Assembly (NCBI GenBank): GCA_949130485.1
Contig: OX422197.1
Span: 2,395,603 to 2,459,602 of the forward strand
Source of the DNA: Agelas oroides
Taxonomy: Eukaryota > Porifera > Demospongiae > Agelasida > Agelasidae
Direction of reading: 5' to 3'
Length of the DNA: 64,000 nucleotides
Shown: positions 54,541-64,000 of the stretch, in pieces
Numbering within the stretch: the first letter of the stretch is position 1
How the letters are laid out: each line of letters opens with the position of its first letter
The notes under the pieces: generated by a model
What the model was told of the DNA's origin: nothing
Seen by the model: the letters and a program-made list of their open reading frames with translations, nothing else
Database searches by the model: none
Made by a program: the position numbers and the translations under genes

Positions 54541-55856
54541 TACCTCACTCTACCACACTCTACCCCGACTCTACCTCACTCTACCACACTGTACCCCGAC
54601 TCTACCTCCCTCTACCACACTCTACCATGGCTCAACGCGACTCTACCTCGCTCCACCACACTCTACCCCAACTCTACCTCACTCTACCACACTCTACCTC
54701 AACTCTACCTCACTCTACCATACTCTAAACTGGCTCGACCCGACTAGACCTCACTATATCACAGTCTACCCTGGCTCAACCCGACTCTACCTCACTCTAC
54801 CACACTCTACCCTGACTTTACCTCACTCTACCACACTCTACCCCAACTCTATCTCACTCTACCACACTCTACCCTGGCTTGACCCAACTCCACCTCACTC
54901 TACTACACTCTACCCCGTCTCTACCTCACTCTACCACACTCTACCACGATTCTACCTCACTCTACCACACTCTATCCCGACTCTACCTCACTCTACCACA
55001 CCCTACCCTAGCTTGAGCCGACTCTACCTCACTCTACCACACTCTACCCCGACTCTACCTCACTCTACCACACACTACCCCGACTCTACCTCACTCTACC
55101 ACACTCTAGCCTCGCTCAACCCAACTCTGCCTCACTCTACCACACTCTATCCTGGCTCAACGCGACTCTAACTCACTCCACCACACTCTACCCCAACTTT
55201 ACCTCACTCTACCACACTCTACCCTGGCTCGACCCGACTCTACCTCACTCTACCACACTCTATCCTGGCTCGACCCGACACTACCTCACTCTACGACACT
55301 CTAACCCGACTCTACGTCACTCTACCACACTTTACCCCGACTCTACCTCTCTCTACCACACTCTACCCTGGGTCGACCCTACTCTACCTTACTCTACCAC
55401 ACTCTACCCTGGCTCGACCCGACTCTACCTCACTCTACCACACTCTTCCCCGACTCTACCTCACTCTACCACACTCTACCCTGGCTCAACCCGAGTCTAC
55501 CTCACTCTACCACACTCTACCCTGGCTCGACCCGTCTCCACCCCAATCTACCACACTCTACCCTGGCTCGACCCTACTCTACCTCACTCTACCACACTCT
55601 ACCCCGACTCTACCTCACTCTACCACACTTTACCCTGACTCTACCTCTCTGTACCTCTCTCTCCTCTGGGTCGACCCGACTCTACCTTACTCTACCACAC
55701 TCTACCTCGACTCTACCTCACTCTGCCACACTCTACCTCACTCTATCTCACTCTACCACACTCTACCCTGGCTCGATCCGACCCTACCTCACTCTACCAC
55801 ACTCTACCCTGGCTAGACCCGACACCACCTCACTCTACCACACTCTACCCCAACTC
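54541..55856 (+). repeat. 1,316-bp tandem duplication, second copy
   Basis: This directly follows the first copy and carries the same rare variants in order. Its part from about 54,943 is repeated again from about 57,731 (offset 2,788 falling to 2,717 after a loss of about 71 bp). This gives a third, partial copy. Confidence 0.85.
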
Positions 55857-57730
55857 TACCTCTGTCTACCACACTCTTCCCCGACTCTACCTCACTCTAC
55901 CACACTCTACCCTTGCTCGACCCGACTCTACCTCACTCTACCACACTCTACCCTGGTTCGACCCGACTCTACCTCACACTACCACACTCTACCCCGACTC
56001 TACCTCACTATAGCACACACTAACCCAACTCTACCTCACTCTACCTCACTCTACCCCGACTCTACCTCACTCTACCACAGTCTACCCTTGCTCGACACAA
56101 CTCTACCTTACTCTACCACACTCTACCCCGACTCTACCTCACTCTACCACGCTCTACCCCGACTCTACCTCACTCTACCACCATCTACCCCGACTCAACC
56201 TAACTCTACCTCACTTTACCACGACTCTACCTCTCTCTACCACACTCTACCCTGGGTCGACCCGACTCTACCTTACTCTACCACACTCTCCCTTGACTCT
56301 ACCTCACTCTACCACACTCTACCCCAACTCTACCTCACTATACCACACTCTACCCTGGCTCAACCCAACTCTACCTCACTCTGCCACACTCTATCCCGAC
56401 TCTACCTCACTCTACCACACTCTACCCGAACTCTACCTCACTATACCACACTCTACCCCGAATCAACCTCACTCTACCACACTCTACCCCGACTCTACCT
56501 CACTCTACCACACTTTACCCCGACTATACATCTCTCTACCACAATCTACCCTGGGTCGACCTGACTCTACCTTACTCTACCACACTCTACCCCGACTCTA
56601 CCTCACTCTACCACACTCTACCCCAACTCTACCTCTCTCTACCACAATTTACCCTGGCTCGATCCAACCCTACCTCACTCTACCACACTCTTCCCCGACT
56701 CTACCTCACTCTACCACACTCTACCCCGACTCTACCTCACTCTACCACACTCTACCCTGTCTTAACCCAACTCTACCTCACTCTACCACACTCTACCCCG
56801 ACTCTACCTTACTCTACCACACTCTACCCTGGCTTAACCCGGCTCTACCTCACTATACCACACTCTACCCTGGCTAGACCCGACTCTACCTCACTCTACC
56901 ACACTCTACCCTGGCTCGATCCGACTCTACCTCACTCTACCACACTCTACCCCGACTCTACCTCACTCTACCACACTTTACCCCGACTCTACCTCTCTCT
57001 ACAACACTCTACCCTGTGTCGACCTGACTCTACCTTACTCTACCACACTCTAACCTGGCTCGACCCAACTCTCCCTCACTCTACCACTCTCTACCCTGGC
57101 TAGACCCAAGTCTACCTCACTCTACCACACTGTACCCTGGCTCGACCAGACTCTACCTCACTCTACCACACTCTACCCTAGCTAGACCCGACTCTACTTC
57201 ACTCTACCACTTTCTACCCCGACTCTACCTCACTTTACCACACTCTACCCGGACTCGACGCGACTCTACCTCACTCTACCACACTCTTCCCCAACTCTAC
57301 CTCACTCCACCACTCTCTACCCCGACTCTACCTCACTCTACCACACTCTACCCCGACTCTACCTCACTCTACCACACTTTACCCCGACTCTACCTCTCTC
57401 TACCACACTCTACCCTGGGTCGACCTGACTCTACCTCACTCTACCACACTCTACCCCGACTCTACCTCACTCTACCACACTCTACCCCAACTCTACCTCA
57501 CTCTTCCACACTCTACCCTGGCTCGACCCAACTCTACCTCACTCTACCACACTCTTCCCCGACTCTACCTCACTCTACCACACTCTACCCTGGCTCGACC
57601 CAACTCTACCTCACTCTATCACACTCTACCCTGGCTCAACCCTTCTCTACCTCACTCTACCGCACTCTACCCCGACTCTACCTCACTCTACCACACTTTA
57701 CCCCTACTCTACCTCTCTCTACCACACTCT
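55661..57730 (+). repeat. Array B higher-order segment, oldest copy of the 2,717-bp offset set
   Basis: From the CTCTGGGTCGACC unit at 55,661 this stretch matches 58,378 onward at 2,716-2,717 bp. Its right part (CTAACCTGGC, CTAGCTAGACC, CGGACTCGACGCG) matches 61,261 onward at 4,210 bp. It is thus a composite whose left and right halves were both copied downstream. Several substitutions separate it from the 58-61 kb copies. Confidence 0.82.
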
Positions 57731-58369
57731 ACCACGATTCTACCTCACTCTACCACACTCTATCCCGACTCTACCTCACTCTACCACACCCTACCCTAGC
57801 TCGAGCCGACTCTACCTCACTCTACCACACTCTACACCGACTCTACCTCACTCTACCACACACTACCCCGACTCTACCTCACTCTACCACACTCTAGCCT
57901 CGCTCAACCCAACTCTGCCTCACTCAACCACACTCTATCCTGGCTCAACGCGACTCTAACTCACTCCACCACACTCTACCCCAACTTTACCTCACTCTAC
58001 CACACTCTACCCTGGCTCGACCCGACTCTACCTCACTCTACCACACTCTACCCTGGCTCGACCCGACACTACCTCACTCTACGACACTCTAACCCGACTC
58101 TACGTCACTCTACCACACTTTACCCCGACTCTACCTCTCTCTACCACACTCTACCCTGGGTCGACCCGACTCTACCTTACTCTACCACACTCTACCCTGG
58201 CTCGACCCGACTCTACCTCACTCTACCACACTCTACCCTGGCTCGACCCGACTCTACCCCAATCTACCACACTCTACCCTGGCTCGACCCTACTCTACCT
58301 CACTCTACCACACTCTACCCCGACTCTACCTCACTCTACCACACTTTACCCTGACTCTACCTCTCTGTA

Positions 58370-59790
58370 CCACTCTCTCCTCTGGGTCGACCCGACTCTA
58401 CCTTACTCTACCACACTCTACCTCGACTCTACCTCACTCTGCCACACTCTACCTCACTCTATCTCACTCTACCACACTCTACCCTGGCTCGATCCGACCC
58501 TACCTCACTCTACCACACTCTACCCTGGCTAGACCCGACACCACCTCACTCTACCACACTCTACCCCAACTCTACCTCTGTCTACCACACTCTTCCCCGA
58601 CTCTACCTCACTCTACCACACTCTACCCTTCCTCGACCCGACTCTACCTCACTCTACCACACTCTACCCTGGTTCGACCCGACTCTACCTCACACTACCA
58701 CACTCTACCCCGACTCTACCTCACTATAGCACACACTACCCCAACTCTACCTAACTCTACCTCACTCTACCCCGACTCTACCTCACTCTACCACAGTCTA
58801 CCCTTGCTCGACACAACTCTACCTTACTCTACCACACTCTACCCCGACTCTACCTCACTCTACCACGCTCTACCCCGACTCTACCTGACTCTACCACCAT
58901 CTACCCCGACTCAACCTAACTCTACCTCACTTTACCCCGACTCTACCTCTCTCTACCACACTCTACCCTGGGTCGACCCGACTCTACCTTACTCTACCAC
59001 ACTCTCCCTTGACTCTACCTCACTCTACCACACTCTACCCCAACTCTACCTCACTATACCACACTCTACCCTGGCTCAACCCAACTCTACCTCACTCTAC
59101 CACACTCCATCCCGACTCTACCTCACTCTACCACACTCTACCCGAACTCTACCTCACTATACCACACTCTACCCCGACTCTACCTCACTCTACCACACTC
59201 TACCCCGACTCTACCTCACTCTACCACACTTTACCACGACTATACCTCTCTCTACCACAATCTACCCTGGGTCGACCTGACTCTACCTTACTCTACCACA
59301 CTCTACCCCGACTCTACCTCACTCTACCACACTCTACCCCAACTCTACCTCACTCTACCACACTTTACCCTGGCTCGATCCAACCCTACCTCACTCTACC
59401 ACACTCTTCCCCGACTCTACCTCACTCTACCACACTCTACCCCGATTCTACCTCACTCTACCACACTCTACCCAGTCTTAACCCGACTCTACCTCACTCT
59501 ACCACACTCTACCCTGGCTCGACGCGACTCTACCTCACTCCACCACACTCCTACCCCAACTCAACCTCACTCTACCACACTCTACCCCGACTCTACCTTA
59601 CTCTACCACACTCTACCCTGGCTTAACCCGGCTCTACCTCACTATACCACACTCTACCCTGGTTAGACCCGTCTCTACCTCACTCTACCACACTCTACCC
59701 TGGCTCGATCCGACTCTACCTCACTCTACCACACTCTACCCCGACTCTACCTCACTCTACCACACTTTACTCCGACTCTACCTCTCTCTA
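58370..59790 (+). repeat. 1,421-bp tandem duplication, first copy
   Basis: The sequence from the CTCCTCTGGGTCGACC region (58,378) repeats at 59,799, an offset of 1,421 bp. Rare shared forms include CTGCCACACTC, CTTCCTCGACC, CTGGTTCGACC, CTTGCTCGACACAAC, CTCCCTTGAC, CACACTCCATCCCG, CCCAGTCTTAACC and CACTCCTACCCC. Only a few single-base differences were seen (for example ACACACTACCCC versus ACACACTAACCC), so this is the most recent visible event in array B. Confidence 0.9.
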
Positions 59791-61211
59791 CCACTCTCTC
59801 CTCTGGGTCGACCAGACTCTACCTTACTCTACCACACTCTACCTCGACTCTACCTCACTCTGCCACACTCTACCTCACTCTATCTCACTCTACCACACTC
59901 TACCCTGGCTCGATCCGACCCTACCTCACTCTACCACACTCTACCCTGGCTAGACCCGACACCACCTCACTCTACCACACTCTACCCCAACTCTACCTCT
60001 GTCTACCACACTCTTCCCCGACTCTACCTCACTCTACCACACTCTACCCTTCCTCGACCCGACTCTACCTCACTCTACCACACTCTACCCTGGTTCGACC
60101 CGACTCTACCTCACACTACCACACTCTACCCCGACTCTACCTCACTATAGCACACACTAACCCAACTCTACCTCACTCTACCTCACTCTACCCCGACTCT
60201 ACCTCACTCTACCACAGTCTACCCTTGCTCGACACAACTCTACCTTACTCTACCACACTCTACCCCGACTCTACCTCACTCTACCACGCTCTACCCCGAC
60301 TCTACCTGACTCTACCAACATCTACCCCGACTCAACCTAACTCTACCTCACTTTACCCCGACTCTACCTCTCTCTACCACACTCTACCCTGGGTCGACCC
60401 GACTCTACCTTACTCTACCACACTCTCCCTTGACTCTACCTCACTCTACCACACTCTACCCCAACTCTACCTCACTATACCACACTCTACCCTGGCTCAA
60501 CCCAACTCTACCTCACTCTACCACACTCCATCCCGACTCTACCTCACTCTACCACACTCTACCCGAACTCTACCTCACTATACCACACTCTACCCCGACT
60601 CTACCTCACTCTACCACACTCTACCCCGACTCTACCTCACTCTACCACACTTTACCACGACTATACCTCTCTCTACCACAATCTACCCTGGGTCGACCTG
60701 ACTCTACCTTACTCTACCACACTCTACCCCGACTCTACCTCACTCTACCACACTCTACCCCAACTCTACCTCACTCTACCACACTTTACCCTGGCTCGAT
60801 CCAACCCTACCTCACTCTACCACACTCTTCCCCGACTCTACCTCACTCTACCACACTCTACCCCGATTCTACCTCACTCTACCACACTCTACCCAGTCTT
60901 AACCCGACTCTACCTCACTCTACCACACTCTACCCTGGCTCGACGCGACTCTACCTCACTCCACCACACTCCTACCCCAACTCAACCTCACTCTACCACA
61001 CTCTACCCCGACTCTACCTTACTCTACCACACTCTACCCTGGCTTAACCCGGCTCTACCTCACTATACCACACTCTACCCTGGTTAGACCCGTCTCTACC
61101 TCACTCTACCACACTCTACCCTGGCTCGATCCGACTCTACCTCACTCTACCACACTCTACCCCGACTCTACCTCACTCTACCACACTTTACCCCGACTCT
61201 ACCTCTCTCTA
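59791..61211 (+). repeat. 1,421-bp tandem duplication, second copy
   Basis: This is a direct tandem copy of 58,370-59,790. It ends where CTACCACTCTCTCCTC of the junction is replaced by CTACCACACTCTACCCTGTG near 61,211. Beyond that the sequence continues into the segment shared with 57,001-57,725. Confidence 0.9.
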
Positions 61212-61935
61212 CCACACTCTACCCTGTGTCGACCTGACTCTACCTTACTCTACCACACTCTAACCTGGCTCGACCCAACTCTCCCTCACTCTACCACTCT
61301 CTACCCTGGCTCGACCCAACTCTACCTCACTCTACCACACTGTACCCTGGCTCGACCAGACTCTACCTCACTCTACCACACTCTACCCTAGCTAGACCCG
61401 ACTCTACTTCACTCTACCACTTTCTACCCCGACTCTACCTCACTTTACCACACTCTACCCGGACTCGACGCGACTCTACCTCACTCTACCACACTCTTCC
61501 CCAACTCTACCTCACTCCACCACCCTCTACCCCGACTCTACCTCACTCTACCACACTCTACCCCGACTCTACCTCACTCTACCACACTTTACCCCGACTC
61601 TACCTCTCTCTACCACACTCTACCCTGGGTCGACCTGACTCTACCTCACTCTACCACACTCTACCCCGAATCTACCTCACTCTACCACACTCTACCCCAA
61701 CTCTACCTCACTCTTCCACACTCTACCCTGGCTCGACCCAACTCTACCTCACTCTACCACACTCTTCCCGACTCTACCTCACTCTACCACACTCTACCCT
61801 GGCTCGACCCAACTCTACCTCACTCTATCACACTCTACCCTGGCTCAACCCTTCTCTACCTCACTCTACCGCACTCTACCCCGACTCTACCTCACTCTAC
61901 CACACTTTACCCCTACTCTACCTCTCTCTACCACA
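61212..61935 (+). repeat. Array B segment matching 57,001-57,725
   Basis: Collinear with 57,001-57,725 at an offset of 4,210 bp, marked by TAACCTGGC, CTAGCTAGACC, CACTTTC, CGGACTCGACGCG and CAACCCTTCTC. One single-base loss is seen near 61,766 (CTTCCCGAC for CTTCCCCGAC). Homology ends at about 61,935, where the earlier copy continues into ACCACGATTC. Confidence 0.85.
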
Positions 61936-61984
61936 CTCTACCCTGGGTCGACCAGACTCTACCTTACTCTACCACACTCTACCC

Positions 61985-62380
61985 CGAATCTACCTCACTC
62001 AACCACAGTCCACCCTAGCTCGACCCGACTGTACCTCGCTCTACCACACTCCACCCGGACTCTACCTCACTCTAGCACACACTGCCCCGACTCTACCTCA
62101 CTCCACCTCATTCTACCCCGACTCAATCTCACTCTACCACAGTCTACCCTGGCTCGACCCGACTCTACCTCACTCTACCACACTCTACCCCGACTCTACC
62201 TCACTCTACCACACTCTACCCCGAATCTACCTGACTCTACCACACTCTACCCTGGCTCGACTCGACGCTACCTCACACTACCACACTCTACCCTCACTCG
62301 ACAAGACTCTACCTCACTCTACCACACTCTACCCTGGCTCGACCCGACTATACCTCACTCTACCACACTGTACCCCGACT
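61985..62380 (+). repeat. Array B segment matching 63,580-63,975
   Basis: Shared rare forms are CTAGCTCGACCCGA with a following GTGTACC or CTGTACC, CCTCGCTC, CTGACTCTACC and GGCTCGACTCGACGC, at an offset of about 1,595 bp (62,254 versus 63,849). The second copy is cut by the end of the window. Confidence 0.75.
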
Positions 62381-63579
62381 CTACCTAACTCTACCACACT
62401 CTATCCTGGCTCAACCCTACTCTACCTCACTCTACCACACTCTACCCTCGCTCGACACGACTCTACCTCACTCTACCACACTCTACCCCAACTCTACCTC
62501 ACTCTACCACACTCTACCTCGACTCTACCTCACTCTACCACACTCTATCCTGGCTCGACCCAACTCTACCTCACTCTACCACACTCTACCCTTGCTAGAC
62601 CCAACTCTACCTCACTATACCACACCCTACCCTAGCTCAACACTTCTCTACCTCACTCTACCACACTCTACCCCGACTCTACCTCACTCTATCACACTTT
62701 ACCCCGACTCTACCTCTCTCTACCACACTGTACCCCGACTCTACCTCACTCTACCACAGTCTACCCCAACTGTACCTCACTCTACCACACTCCACCCTGG
62801 CTCGACCCAACTCTACCTCACTCTACCACACTCTACCCCGACTCTACCTCACTCTACCACACTCTACCCTGACTCTACCTCACTCTACCACACTCTACTC
62901 CGACTCTTCCTCACTCTACCACACTCTACCCTGGCTCGACCCGACTCTACCTCACTCTACCACACTCTACCTCGACTCTACCTCACTCTACCACACTCTA
63001 CCCTGACTCAACCCTACTCTACCTCACTCTACCACACTTTATTCTGGCTCAACGCGACTCTACCTCACTCCACCACACTCTACCCAAACTCTACCTCACT
63101 CTACCACACTCTACCCTGGCTCGACCCGACTCTACCTCGCTCTACCACACTCTACCCTGGCTCGACCCTACTCTACCTTACTCTACCACACTCTATCCCG
63201 ACTCTACCTCACTCTACCGCACTTTACCCCGACTCTACCTCCCTCTACCACACTCTACCCTGGATCGACCCGACTGTACCTCACTCTACCACACTCTACC
63301 CCGACTCTACCTCACTCTACCACACTCTACCATGGCTAGACCCAACTCTACCTCACTCTACCGCACTCTACCCCGACTCTACCTCACTCTACCACACTCT
63401 ACCCTTGCTCGACCCGACTCTACCTCACTCTACCACACTCTACCCTGGCTCGACCCGACTCTACCTCACTCTACCACACTCTACCCCGACTCTGCCTCAC
63501 TCTAGCACACACTACCCCAACTCTACCTCACTCTACCCCGACTCTACCTCACTCTACCACAGTCTACCCTGGCTCGACC

Positions 63580-64000
63580 CGACTCTACTTCACTATACCA
63601 CACTCTACCCCGAATCTACCTCACTCAACCACACTCCATCCTAGCTCGACCCGAGTGTACCTCGCTCTACCACTCTCTACCCCGACTCTACCTCACTCTA
63701 GCACACACTACCCCGACTCTACCTCACTCTACCATAGTCTACCCTGGGTCGACCCGACTCTACCTCACTCTACCACACTCTACCCCGACTCTACCTCACT
63801 CTACCACACTCTACCCCGACTCCACCTGACTCTACCACACTCTACCCTGGCTCGACTCGACGCTACCTCACTCTACCTCACTCTACCCTCACTCGACCAG
63901 ACTCTACCTCACTCTACCACACTCTACCCTGGATCGACCCGACTCTACCTCACTCTACCACACTGTACCCCGACTCTACTACACTCTACCACACTCTATC
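63580..64000 (+). repeat. Array B segment matching 61,985-62,380, cut by the window end
   Basis: This is the partner of 61,985-62,380 at an offset of about 1,595 bp. The GGCTCGACTCGACGC form and the following ACCCTCACTCGAC unit appear in the same order. Array B continues beyond the window, so the full length of this higher-order unit is unknown. Confidence 0.72.

Larger units (their letters stand above)
48332..64000 (+). repeat. Satellite array B, mixed 31-bp and 41-bp superunits
   Basis: This is an uninterrupted tandem array related to array A and in the same orientation. The basic superunit is 31 bp: CTCTAC cores with tails CTCA, CACA and CCCGA. Mixed with it is a 41-bp form in which the third monomer ends CCTGG and is followed by the extra 10-mer CTCGACCCGA. 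Counting the 31-mer consensus gives 16 C, 7 T, 7 A and only 1 G. The 41-mer gives 20 C, 9 T, 8 A and 4 G. At about 10.3 bp per monomer there are roughly 1,500 monomers. Frequent variants are CTAGACCCGA, CTCAACCCGA, a GGGTCGAC form followed by TTACTCTAC, and CTTCCCCGA. The array runs off the right edge. No unique sequence, gene or RNA signature was seen inside it. Confidence 0.97.

Noticed and set aside
1-64000. Absence of minus-strand open frames as a sign of strand-specific coding
   Set aside because: The reverse of the core is GTAGAG, which contains TAG every 10-11 bp in rotating phase. This closes all minus frames and says nothing about coding.
1-64000. CRISPR array
   Set aside because: There are no unique spacers between constant repeats; all intervals are variants of the same monomer.

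Overview
The whole 64 kb window is tandem-repeat (satellite) DNA. I find no gene, RNA gene, transposon, CRISPR array, promoter or unique sequence that I can support. The repeat is built from 10-11 bp units that nearly all begin with the core CTCTAC followed by four or five variable bases. Satellites of this length and higher-order organisation point to a eukaryotic chromosome (subtelomeric, centromeric or another heterochromatic block). Nothing in the sequence identifies the species.

Layout. Array A (1 to about 48,331) uses mainly a 41-bp superunit of three 10-mers and one 11-mer (core tails such as TTGA, ATGA or ACGA, TACA, and CATGG or CAAGG), mixed with 21-bp half units. Array B (about 48,332 to 64,000) uses a related but distinct set of units (tails CTCA, CACA, CCCGA) giving a 31-bp superunit. 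These are interspersed with a 41-bp form that carries an extra ten bases. Both arrays lie in the same orientation, and their units align position by position, so they are two branches of one family. The switch between them is abrupt and falls inside a recognisable divergent block.

Higher order. Array A divides into three zones by its marker variants: zone 1 (1-23,331), zone 2 (23,331 to about 38,880) and zone 3 (about 38,880-48,331). Recent segmental duplications are visible by their constant offsets: 2,656 bp (4.85-10.16 kb, almost identical), 317 bp nested inside it, 858 bp (26.6-28.3 kb), 1,734 bp (29.7-32.8 kb) and 574 bp (42.2-43.3 kb). Array B contains offsets of 2,715, 1,316, 2,717, 1,421, 4,210 and 1,595 bp. 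A 45-bp inverted fragment, bounded by palindromic junctions, occurs three times in zone 1 and is the only strand reversal I saw.

The many plus-strand open frames (up to 367 codons at 50,451-51,554) result from a repeat that is poor in stop codons and are not treated as genes. The notable biology is structural: TA steps recur about every 10.25-10.33 bp, close to one helical turn, through both arrays; base composition is strongly strand-asymmetric; and superunit lengths follow a 10n+1 rule. All comparisons were made by eye, so boundaries carry an uncertainty of tens of bases unless stated otherwise.
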